Shown here in pieces: positions 56,216-64,000 of a stretch of DNA of 64,000 nt. Below the pieces are notes generated by a model. It worked only from the letters and a program-made list of their open reading frames with translations. It ran no database searches and was not told where the DNA came from. How positions within the stretch are numbered: position 1 is the first letter of the stretch; every line of letters starts with the position of its first letter. The position numbers were made by a program, and so were the translations under genes. This DNA comes from an uncultured Halieaceae bacterium. Its GTDB lineage: Bacteria > Pseudomonadota > Gammaproteobacteria > Pseudomonadales > Halieaceae. The stretch covers positions 1 through 64,000 of the forward strand of contig CALJGI010000013.1 of the NCBI GenBank assembly GCA_938074045.1, given 5' to 3'.

Positions 56216-57622
56216 TCAGTTGTTTCCAGAGTTGGTTCCAAACCAGCGCAAACTCTCGTGCAGCGAAACAACCTGTCCCACGATAATAAGTGTGGGTGCC
56301 CGGACTTCGGCGGTTTTAACCAGGTCAGGCAGACTAGCTAATGAAGCGGCTAGCACACGCTGCTCTGGCAATGTGCCACGTTCAATCAGTGCAGCTGGTA
56401 GCGTGGGACTTGCGCCCGCGGCAATCAGTTTGTCACAAATGGTCTCAAGTCCACTGAGCCCCATGTAGAACACAACAGTTTGATTTTCCGCAACTAGTTC
56501 CTGCCAGGGCAGATCCAGCGAACCATCCTTTAAGTGGCCCGTTACAAAGCGCACAGATTGGGCGCAGTCACGATGGGTTAAGGGTATTCCTGCATAGCAG
56601 GCGCAGCCTGATGCCGCCGTCACACCAGGAATGACCTGGAAAGGTATGCGTTCTCGGGCCAGCAAATCGATTTCTTCCCCGCCACGACCAAAAACAAAGG
56701 GGTCACCACCCTTCAGACGGACCACGCAATTCCCCTGTTGCGCCAAGCTTAACAGTAACTCATTGATTTCCGATTGTGGCAGCGTATGTTCACTTGCTGC
56801 TTTACCGACGTATATTTTCTCGGCATCACGTCTCGCCAGATCGACGATTTCTGGTGCAACAAGCCGGTCGTACAAGACAAAGTCGGCCCGTTGAATAACG
56901 CGATGTGCCTTAAAAGTCAGCAGATCCGGATCGCCCGGCCCTGCACCAACTAAATATACCTCGCCAACCGGAGGTTCACTGGAGGCGGATGAATGTCGTT
57001 CAAGGGCCCGCAAAAACAGTGCTTCAGCTCTTTGCTCCTGACCGGAAAGAACCGCAGCAGCACTTGGGCCCTCTACGACCTCCTCCCACAGCAGACGCCT
57101 CCGCCTGTCATCCAATGTCGCAGTTGCTACCAGGTCTCGCATTGAGCCGAGGAACTCAGCGAGACGGCCATAAGCGGCGGGCAGTGTGCGTTCTAAAAGG
57201 TTGCGTACTGAACGGGATAGCACCGGACTGGTACCCGCCGAGGAAATCGCCACGAGCAAAGGAGAACGATCAACAACGGCGGGAACAATGAAATTGCACA
57301 GCTCAGGTCGATCCACCACATTGATCAGAATGCCGGCAGCAGCGGCGTTTTTGGCAACCTGTACATTGGTCTCCTGGCAATTCGTTGCTGCAATAACCAA
57401 CCAGCGGGATAGGAGATCAACATCGCGGTAGCCTCGCTGCACGACGGCTATTTGTTCAAGCTTCGCCATCTTGTGTAGTGCACTGTCTATCTCGGGCGCG
57501 ACCAGCGTCACGGCAGCACCGGATCGCAGCAGCATATCTACTTTACGGGCAGCGACCTTGCCACCGCCGACAACCAGTACGTCGCGGCCCTCTAGATTCA
57601 GGAAAGCTGGGTAATAATCCAT
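56216..57622 (-). CDS. cysG: Siroheme synthase (trifunctional)
   Basis: Makes siroheme from uroporphyrinogen III. 468 residues. N-terminal dehydrogenase/chelatase domain (VVGGGKVAARKVDMLL, then SSAGTSPVLSRSVRN) and C-terminal SAM methyltransferase (VYLVGAGPGDPDLLT, RLKGGDPFVFGRGGEE, PGVTAASGCA). E. coli CysG is 457. It starts 7 bases after serS, part of the ftsK-lolA-rarA-crcB-serS-cysG order. Confidence 0.95.
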   Translation of the reverse strand: MDYYPAFLNLEGRDVLVVGGGKVAARKVDMLLRSGAAVTLVAPEIDSALHKMAKLEQIAVVQRGYRDVDLLSRWLVIAATNCQETNVQVAKNAAAAGILINVVDRPELCNFIVPAVVDRSPLLVAISSAGTSPVLSRSVRNLLERTLPAAYGRLAEFLGSMRDLVATATLDDRRRRLLWEEVVEGPSAAAVLSGQEQRAEALFLRALERHSSASSEPPVGEVYLVGAGPGDPDLLTFKAHRVIQRADFVLYDRLVAPEIVDLARRDAEKIYVGKAASEHTLPQSEINELLLSLAQQGNCVVRLKGGDPFVFGRGGEEIDLLARERIPFQVIPGVTAASGCACYAGIPLTHRDCAQSVRFVTGHLKDGSLDLPWQELVAENQTVVFYMGLSGLETICDKLIAAGASPTLPAALIERGTLPEQRVLAASLASLPDLVKTAEVRAPTLIIVGQVVSLHESLRWFGTNSGNN

Positions 57623-57629
57623 GCACCCG

Positions 57630-58925
57630 TTATTTCGAAAGAACCGTCACACCGCCCATGTAAGGGTGCAGTGCAGCAGGTATTGTGACCGTCCCATCCT
57701 CGTTTTGACCATTCTCCAGCAGTGCCACCAATGTCCTGCCCACGGCCAGTCCTGAACCGTTGAGTGTGTGCAGATATTCGGGCTTACCACTTTCGGGATT
57801 GCGCCAACGCGCCTTCATGCGCCGGGCCTGAAAGTCTCCAAAATTTGAGCAAGAGGATATCTCTCGGTAGGCGCTCTGTCCGGGCAACCAGACTTCCAGG
57901 TCGTGGGTACGCCGGGCGGAAAAACCGAGATCACCGCCACAGAGAAGAACCTTTCTATAGGGTAGTTCCAATCCCCGCAGGATACTCTCTGCGTGATTGG
58001 TCAATTCATCCAATCTGGCGTTGGAATCCGCTGGGCGGCACATCTGTACCAGTTCCACTTTCTCAAACTGGTGCTGCCGGATCATGCCGCGCGTATCCCG
58101 CCCATAGCTCCCCGCCTCGCTACGAAAACACGGGGTATGGCAGGCATATCGCAGGCCGGCACCCAATTCACCATCTTCTACTATTCGATCACGCACCAGG
58201 TTGGTCACGGGAACCTCTGCGGTAGGGATCAGATAATAGTCTGGGTCATGGTGCAATTTGAACAGGTCTTCGGCAAATTTCGGTAACTGCCCCGTACCAA
58301 ACAGCGCTTCGCTGTTGACGATATAAGGCACATAGACTTCGGAATAGCCATGATCTCGAGTATGCGTGTCCAGCATGTATTGAATCAATGCCCGATGCAG
58401 CCTGGCAAGCGGGCCATGCATCACTGAGAATCTGGATCCAGTGAGAGCGGTGGCGGCATCAAAGTCCAGCAGCCCCAGCGCATTTCCGATATCGACGTGA
58501 TCCAGCGGTTCGTAGTCGAACTCCGGTAGCTCACCCCAGCACAATAACTCAACGTTCGCAGACTCATCCTTGCCATCAGGTATGTCTGCATCCGGCAGGT
58601 TGGGCAGGCCTTGAATCAGATCATCCAGGTCTTGCTGGGCGCTTCGGGCCTCTGCGGTAGCATGATCCATTTGTGACTCTATACGCGCGAGGATCTCGTC
58701 AACCTGAGCCTTGGCGTCGTCTACGCTCACTCCTTCCTTGATCAATTCACCGACTCTGCGAGATGCAGACTTGCGCTCGGCCAGTAAATGTTGACTCTGT
58801 ATATCAGCCTCTCGACGACGCTGATCAAGCGCTCTGAAAGACTCGATATCGAAGACAATGCTGCGTTTGAGAAGTCGCTGGGCAACTTCGTCCGCATGTT
58901 GCCGCAAGTATTTAATATCGTGCAT
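57630..58925 (-). CDS. serS: Seryl-tRNA synthetase
   Basis: Class II aminoacyl-tRNA synthetase, 431 residues (E. coli 430). The N-terminal tRNA-binding coiled coil (about 25-105) precedes the catalytic core, with [10 protein letters not shown], motif 2 in [22 protein letters not shown] and motif 3 in [19 protein letters not shown] at 58925 begins MHDIKYLRQ; the longer frame to 58988 overlaps crcB and is unconserved. Confidence 0.97.
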   Translation of the reverse strand: MHDIKYLRQHADEVAQRLLKRSIVFDIESFRALDQRRREADIQSQHLLAERKSASRRVGELIKEGVSVDDAKAQVDEILARIESQMDHATAEARSAQQDLDDLIQGLPNLPDADIPDGKDESANVELLCWGELPEFDYEPLDHVDIGNALGLLDFDAATALTGSRFSVMHGPLARLHRALIQYMLDTHTRDHGYSEVYVPYIVNSEALFGTGQLPKFAEDLFKLHHDPDYYLIPTAEVPVTNLVRDRIVEDGELGAGLRYACHTPCFRSEAGSYGRDTRGMIRQHQFEKVELVQMCRPADSNARLDELTNHAESILRGLELPYRKVLLCGGDLGFSARRTHDLEVWLPGQSAYREISSCSNFGDFQARRMKARWRNPESGKPEYLHTLNGSGLAVGRTLVALLENGQNEDGTVTIPAALHPYMGGVTVLSK

Positions 58926-58939
58926 GGGTCTGTATCCGT

Positions 58940-59314
58940 TTAAATCATTCTGGTCAGGGCAATCCCCAACCCTGCCGCCAATACGCAAATTATTACACTG
59001 CCAAGAGTGTAGGCAGTGGCTAGCCCCAGCTGACCATTCTCAAGCAGTGTGATCGTTTCCAGCGAAAAGGTGGAAAAAGTAGTAAAGGCACCGAGAAATC
59101 CTACCATGGCGATTGCGCGCCAATCTGAGTGAATCGCCGCCTTCTCGGCTATCAGGACGTACATTATACCGATGCAGAAAGAGCCTGCCAGATTTACCAG
59201 CAATGTTGCCCAGGGAAAGTGCCCCGGCAGGCTATTTTGAACATAAATGGATAGCAGATAACGGGCAACCGCTCCACCAGCGCCGCCGAGTGCGATGTAA
59301 AGCAGATGAATCAT
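58940..59314 (-). CDS. crcB: Fluoride ion channel CrcB
   Basis: 124-residue four-helix Fluc channel exporting fluoride. [13 protein letters not shown] at the start, [15 protein letters not shown] and the phenylalanine-box [15 protein letters not shown]. It lies 16 bases after rarA and just before serS, the order seen in pseudomonads. The upstream frame to 59647 is rarA read out of phase. No fluoride riboswitch is needed or seen as it lies inside the operon. Confidence 0.93.
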   Translation of the reverse strand: MIHLLYIALGGAGGAVARYLLSIYVQNSLPGHFPWATLLVNLAGSFCIGIMYVLIAEKAAIHSDWRAIAMVGFLGAFTTFSTFSLETITLLENGQLGLATAYTLGSVIICVLAAGLGIALTRMI

Positions 59315-59330
59315 GCTGAATACCCGTCTT

Positions 59331-60653
59331 TCAGTAGCGCCGTATTGTACTTTTTTTGTCGGCTTCGCGCAGTCGTTCCAATTTATCGGCGATCCTGGCT
59401 TCCAATCCATTCTCTGTTGGAAAATAGAAGCGACTGGTGCTGAATGCCTCAGGGAAGTAATTTTCACCAGCGGCGTAGCTTCCCGGCTCATCGTGGGCGT
59501 AGCGATAATCGGCGCCGTGATCCATCTCCCTTGCCAGCGATGTCGGTGCATTGCGCAAATGTAGGGGCACCTCATCCGATGGGTTTTGTGCCACCAATTC
59601 ACTGGCGGCGTTGTACGCCGTGTAGACGGCATTACTCTTGGGTGCACAGGCCAGATAAAGAACGGCCTGTGCTAAGGCCAACTCGCCTTCAGGGGATCCC
59701 AATCGTTCTTGAACCTGCCAGGCATCCATGGACAGGCTCAGCCCCCGCGGATCGGCGTTGCCGATATCTTCGCTGGCCATCCGTACCAGACGGCGAGCGA
59801 TGTACAGCGGGTCGCACCCACCGTCCAACATACGGCAAAACCAATAGAGAGCGGCATCGGGTGAACTGCCGCGAATAGCTTTATGTAAAGCGCTTATCTG
59901 GTCGTAGAAAATATCCCCACCTTTGTCGAAACGGCGCAGCGAGCCCTGTAACACCTCTGTCAAAATGGCATCCATAGCCTCTTCATCCTGGCGAGAATCC
60001 AGTTCCGAACCGAGATCGAGGGCGACTTCCAACAGATTGATGGCTCTGCGGGCGTCACCATCTGCACCTTCAGCGAGACGTTGCAATTGCCCATCACTCA
60101 GTGCCTCACTCTCGATAGTGGACAGGGCCTGCCGGAGCACCCCGACCAGATTTTTGACTTCCAGGGATCGGAGTTTATACACCCGGCAGCGTGACAGCAG
60201 CGCATTGTTGAGTTCAAAGGAGGGATTTTCGGTGGTAGCACCGATAAATATCAGCGTACCGTCCTCAACATATGGCAGAAAGGCATCCTGCTGGGCCTTG
60301 TTGAAACGATGGACCTCATCGACAAACAAAATAGTTGGCTTGCCCGACGCTCGATACTGCTGCGCCTGAGCTACCGCCTCCCGAATATCCTTCACCCCAC
60401 CGAGTACGGCGGACAGAGCAATAAATTCGGCACCGGCGTGTGATGCAAGCATGCGAGCAAGGGTTGTCTTACCAACACCCGGTGGGCCCCACAACAGCAT
60501 GGAATGTAATTGACCGCCAGCGATTGCCTGCTGCAGTGGTTTTCCTATTTCGAGCAGATGTTCCTGACCACGGAACTCCTGCAAGGAACGTGGTCTGACA
60601 CGTGCCGCTAGAGGCTCATAGGGAGCGCTCGGGGCGAATAAGTCATCACTCAT
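59331..60653 (-). CDS. rarA: Replication-associated recombination protein RarA (MgsA)
   Basis: AAA+ ATPase acting at stalled forks with the clamp loader and SSB. 440 residues. Walker [15 protein letters not shown], Walker [12 protein letters not shown], sensor 1 [13 protein letters not shown], and the C-terminal tetramer domain with [12 protein letters not shown] and [12 protein letters not shown]. Overlaps the lolA end by 8 bases. Confidence 0.95.
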   Translation of the reverse strand: MSDDLFAPSAPYEPLAARVRPRSLQEFRGQEHLLEIGKPLQQAIAGGQLHSMLLWGPPGVGKTTLARMLASHAGAEFIALSAVLGGVKDIREAVAQAQQYRASGKPTILFVDEVHRFNKAQQDAFLPYVEDGTLIFIGATTENPSFELNNALLSRCRVYKLRSLEVKNLVGVLRQALSTIESEALSDGQLQRLAEGADGDARRAINLLEVALDLGSELDSRQDEEAMDAILTEVLQGSLRRFDKGGDIFYDQISALHKAIRGSSPDAALYWFCRMLDGGCDPLYIARRLVRMASEDIGNADPRGLSLSMDAWQVQERLGSPEGELALAQAVLYLACAPKSNAVYTAYNAASELVAQNPSDEVPLHLRNAPTSLAREMDHGADYRYAHDEPGSYAAGENYFPEAFSTSRFYFPTENGLEARIADKLERLREADKKSTIRRY

Positions 60654-61272
60654 TTCGGATGATGTCTACGCCGGGTGGGATGTCGATCTGAAAGTCAGCC
60701 TCGCTGAGAGGCATCCCCGCGTGATCGATGGTCAAAGTAATACGGGTCAACTGGTTGAAGTTATCGACAACCTCTATGGCCTGGAGTTGATTACCCTCAA
60801 ATTGCAGGTTCATATGGCTGAATACTCGATTGACCGAAATCGGAATCAGACGAAAGCACGAATCCTTTTCACATGCCGTGGTGCTGTCTGTAACATCGAA
60901 ACGTGTTGCCAGTCCCTCACCACCGCTGCTCAGTAGTTGAGCCGGCGTAAATCCCGTGGTCAGCTCTGCCCTCTGCACAGTCACCTGCTCGAGGTCTTTA
61001 TCGTAATGAGTCAACTCGTTACTATCGGAGAGAAATATCTGGCTGTCTGGACTAACAATTTCCCAAAAGAAAAAACCCGGTTGCAGAAGCTTAAAATGCC
61101 CTGTGCTCTCTTCCAGTAATTCCTCTTCAAGGCCGAAGCTATGCTGGGTAAACTCGCCGCGCAGGGACTGAGTTTCCTGTAGCAGCCTGGTCAACTGATC
61201 AAGCGCAGTCTCTGCTGCTAATGCCTGTGCAGTACCAAAAAGCAGAATCAAGCAGTACAGCAATTTACTCAT
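60646..61272 (-). CDS. lolA: Outer-membrane lipoprotein carrier protein
   Basis: Periplasmic chaperone that carries lipoproteins from LolCDE to LolB. About 208 residues with signal peptide ending ALAAE. LRGEFTQ, PGFFFWEIVSPDSQIFLSDSNELTHYD and the end DFQIDIPPGVDII fit the family. The ATG at 61272 shares its A with the ftsK stop (TGATG). A GTG three bases earlier is possible. Confidence 0.93.
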   Translation of the reverse strand: MSKLLYCLILLFGTAQALAAETALDQLTRLLQETQSLRGEFTQHSFGLEEELLEESTGHFKLLQPGFFFWEIVSPDSQIFLSDSNELTHYDKDLEQVTVQRAELTTGFTPAQLLSSGGEGLATRFDVTDSTTACEKDSCFRLIPISVNRVFSHMNLQFEGNQLQAIEVVDNFNQLTRITLTIDHAGMPLSEADFQIDIPPGVDIIRNE

Positions 61273-63581
61273 CACTTTCCGAGCGGCGGAGGTGCCAGCA
61301 CTTCTCGCGCACCATTACTACCCATCTCGCTTACGACACCTGCAGCTTCCATTGTCTCAATCAACCGAGCGGCGCGGTTATAACCAATTCGCAGTTTACG
61401 CTGTACTGAGGAGATGGAAGCCCGACGACTCTCGGTGACATAGTGCACGGCTTCGTCATACAGCGCATCCCCTTCATCATCGGAACTCTCTACCGACATT
61501 CCAGGTACCGGGTCTGAGGCAGTGACAGCATCTAACAAACCATCGATATAGTTTGGTTCCCCTCGCCGTTTCCAGTCTGCGACTACGCGATGCACCTCTT
61601 CGTCAGAGCAAAATGCACCGTGAACCCTGATGGGAACCGCTGTTCCGGGAGGCAGGTACAACATATCGCCATGTCCCAGCAGCTGCTCTGCGCCGCCCTG
61701 ATCGAGAATGGTGCGGGAATCTACCTTGGATGAAACCTGGAAGGCAATGCGAGTGGGGACATTCGCCTTTATCAAGCCCGTGATAACGTCCACCGACGGT
61801 CGCTGCGTTGCAAGTATCAAGTGGATACCTGCAGCCCGCGCTTTCTGCGCAATGCGGGCAATCAGTTCTTCGACCTTCTTACCCACAATCATCATCATAT
61901 CGGCAAATTCATCGATGACCACAACAATCGATGGGAGATGTTCCAGTGGTGGCGCTTCTGGCTCTTCCTCACCTGCCATAAAGGCCTCGCTGGGAATAAA
62001 CAGCGGATCGGGTATTGGATTACCAGACTTTGCCGCATCCGCCACCTTCCGATTGAAGCCCGACAGGTTTCTAACTCCCATGGCAGCCATGAGCTTGTAG
62101 CGCCGTTCCATTTCCGCCACACACCAACGCAATCCATTTGCCGCGTCTTTCATATCGGTAATGACAGGTGTCAGCAAGTGAGGGATGCCGTCGTAGACCG
62201 AGAGCTCCAGCATTTTCGGATCGACCATGATCATGCGGACATCGGCCGGTGTAGACTTGTAAAGCATACTGAGAATCATGCTGTTGACACCCACCGACTT
62301 ACCAGAACCCGTCGTGCCGGCGACCAACAGATGGGGCATTTTGCCAAGATCAGCAACGATGGGGTCACCACCAATGTCATGACCAAGAGCCATGGTCAGT
62401 GGCGATCGCGCGCTATCGTAGGCCCGCGATGAGAGCACCTCCCGAAAATTAACTATCTCGCGGTCTTCATTGGGAATTTCAATCCCGATGACAGACTTGC
62501 CGGGTATGACTTCCACGACGCGAACGCTGATGACTGCCAGAGAGCGTGCGAGATCTTTCGCCAGATTGGAGATTTTACTGACCTTGACTCCTGCGGCTGG
62601 TTGAATCTCAAAGCGCGTAATAACAGGACCCGGATAAACCGCTACTACCTCTGCGGTGACACCGAAATCCGCCAGCTTAAGCTCGAGCAACTTCGACATA
62701 CCTTCCAGGGCTTCTGTCGAAAAACCACGACTGGGATCTTTAATCTGAACATCCAGTAAATCCAATGGCGGCAAGCTGCCAGTAACGGGGGCATCAAACA
62801 GCGGGACCTGACGCTCTTTTTCAACCCGCTCACTTTTTTCAACTCTCTTCTTTGGCGCTTCAATTTTCGGAGGTACGCGTTTCTTGTCCTTCTCTACGTG
62901 CTGTGTGATGACCGCCTGGCGCTCCTGCAAGGCTTTGCGCCTCTCTTTGGCATCTCGATATTGATCTATCCAGGCTCGTGAGCGTGAATAAGCCGTCCGA
63001 CTACTCTCAATGGCTACATGCCCCAGCCAGTCCATCAGCTTGAGCCAGGAAAAATCTGTGAAGATGGTAATGCCAAACAGGAATACGGGAACCAATATCA
63101 AGCGACTCCCTGAAACACTGAATGCCGAGGTAAACGCCGACGCCACGGCCTGGCCAAGTATGCCGCCCAGCCCCCCGGGTAATGTCGAGGCTCCGATGTC
63201 ATTCATGGCTGCCAGTGCAGTGCCGGCGACCAGGACTAAAATCAGCCCCAATATTCTGACTGCCAGGATAACACCGTCAAATTCAGCGTCTTCGTAGCGA
63301 TCTCTGAATAGCAGCCAGGCTCGGTAGGCCAGCATCAGGGGAACCAGATACGCCAGGTACCCTACCAGTGAAAAGCAAATGTCAGCCAGCCAGGCTCCCG
63401 CCGGGCCACCAGTGTTCATGACCTGGCCATTGCTGACTGCTCGAGACCATCCTGGATCAGTTGGGCTGTAGCTGATCAGCGATATGAAAACATACAGGCA
63501 AACACCGGACACACCAATAAAAGCGCCTTCGCGGAGGCGCAGGTGCAACGGGTCGCCGGTATTTTTGCTCACCTTCGCCAT
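61272..63581 (-). CDS. ftsK: DNA translocase FtsK
   Basis: Septal motor that pumps chromosome termini and activates XerCD. 769 residues from ATG 63581. Four membrane helices (about 20-175), a short basic linker, the motor with Walker [17 protein letters not shown] and Walker [14 protein letters not shown], and a C-terminal winged-helix gamma domain ([23 protein letters not shown]) that reads KOPS. The linker is short compared with E. coli FtsK (1329). A GTG at 63608 is less likely. Confidence 0.96.
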   Translation of the reverse strand: MAKVSKNTGDPLHLRLREGAFIGVSGVCLYVFISLISYSPTDPGWSRAVSNGQVMNTGGPAGAWLADICFSLVGYLAYLVPLMLAYRAWLLFRDRYEDAEFDGVILAVRILGLILVLVAGTALAAMNDIGASTLPGGLGGILGQAVASAFTSAFSVSGSRLILVPVFLFGITIFTDFSWLKLMDWLGHVAIESSRTAYSRSRAWIDQYRDAKERRKALQERQAVITQHVEKDKKRVPPKIEAPKKRVEKSERVEKERQVPLFDAPVTGSLPPLDLLDVQIKDPSRGFSTEALEGMSKLLELKLADFGVTAEVVAVYPGPVITRFEIQPAAGVKVSKISNLAKDLARSLAVISVRVVEVIPGKSVIGIEIPNEDREIVNFREVLSSRAYDSARSPLTMALGHDIGGDPIVADLGKMPHLLVAGTTGSGKSVGVNSMILSMLYKSTPADVRMIMVDPKMLELSVYDGIPHLLTPVITDMKDAANGLRWCVAEMERRYKLMAAMGVRNLSGFNRKVADAAKSGNPIPDPLFIPSEAFMAGEEEPEAPPLEHLPSIVVVIDEFADMMMIVGKKVEELIARIAQKARAAGIHLILATQRPSVDVITGLIKANVPTRIAFQVSSKVDSRTILDQGGAEQLLGHGDMLYLPPGTAVPIRVHGAFCSDEEVHRVVADWKRRGEPNYIDGLLDAVTASDPVPGMSVESSDDEGDALYDEAVHYVTESRRASISSVQRKLRIGYNRAARLIETMEAAGVVSEMGSNGAREVLAPPPLGK

Positions 63582-63616
63582 AGAAAGATTCCGTGGTGTA
63601 ATGTGCACTGGGCAGA

Positions 63617-63645
63617 TTGCATCAATTATCCACAGTTTTTATATT
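63617..63645 (+). promoter_or_regulatory. Possible promoter for trxB
   Basis: TTGCAT (63617-63622) and TATATT (63640-63645) are 17 bases apart in the trxB-ftsK divergent gap, giving a leader of about 115 bases. The -35 match is weak. Confidence 0.4.
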
Positions 63646-63707
63646 TATTTCAAAAACTTACGCCGGATTTAAAGATATTTTGTAGTTTTGGACAGTGATC
63701 CCTTTAA

Positions 63708-64000
<293 letters not shown>

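Noticed and set aside
61821-62432. 203-codon ORF antisense to ftsK
   Set aside because: Runs opposite the FtsK motor domain; no motif or ribosome site.

Overview
The window looks like chromosome of a free-living, probably marine gammaproteobacterium of the Cellvibrionales / OM60-NOR5 (Halieaceae-like) kind. Base composition is moderate. Two gene orders are classic for gammaproteobacteria: mltD / yafS-rnhA-dnaQ at 3.5-7 kb, and trxB / ftsK-lolA-rarA-crcB-serS-cysG at 56-64 kb. The mix of TonB receptors, many short-chain dehydrogenases, CoA enzymes and no sugar PTS fits that group. The taxonomic call is an inference from gene content. No rRNA, tRNA, CRISPR array, transposase, integrase or prophage gene was seen.

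Layout. 0-15.7 kb is mostly housekeeping: the end of a RecB-like helicase-nuclease, an LLM-class oxidoreductase, rlmG and mltD, the yafS-rnhA-dnaQ chain, nhaB, nudC, a sohB-ABC1 kinase-tesB chain, a TerC-like membrane protein and an Xaa-Pro aminopeptidase. 15.7-30.6 kb is catabolic and accessory: a DUF899 protein with a GNAT enzyme, two SDRs, a sugar dehydrogenase divergent from xylBA, an ecdysteroid-kinase-like phosphotransferase, a third SDR, a CMD-family protein, a sterol-desaturase-like hydroxylase with a tandem MarR regulator, and a divergent hydroxyacid dehydrogenase-ALDH-SDR-SDR run. This reads as oxidation of one or more alcohols or alicyclic compounds, but the substrate cannot be named from sequence.

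30.9-39.4 kb (minus strand) holds two TonB-dependent receptors. One is translationally coupled to a 1300-residue fusion of a DUF1080 domain, a PVC-type dehydrogenase propeller, helical repeats and a cytochrome c. This is the most unusual locus in the window and could be an outer-membrane uptake plus periplasmic oxidation unit for a glycoside-like substrate. 39.4-54.8 kb carries ppdK, a methyltransferase, a LemA / M48 peptidase pair, an enoyl-CoA hydratase, a class III aminotransferase divergent from a LysR regulator, an unrecognised membrane protein, a ChaC-like cyclotransferase, a cold-shock protein, a PhzF protein, a DUF454 protein and the Prc protease. 54.8-64 kb returns to housekeeping genes (gor, cysG, serS, crcB, rarA, lolA, ftsK, start of trxB).

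Two decayed genes were found by reading intergenic DNA in all frames: a VOC/glyoxalase-family remnant at about 42.0-42.4 kb and a small membrane-protein remnant at about 51.0-51.2 kb. Many gene pairs overlap by 1-8 bases, often with GTG or TTG starts inside the upstream stop, pointing to widespread translational coupling. All family assignments come from motif recognition by eye; no database search was run.
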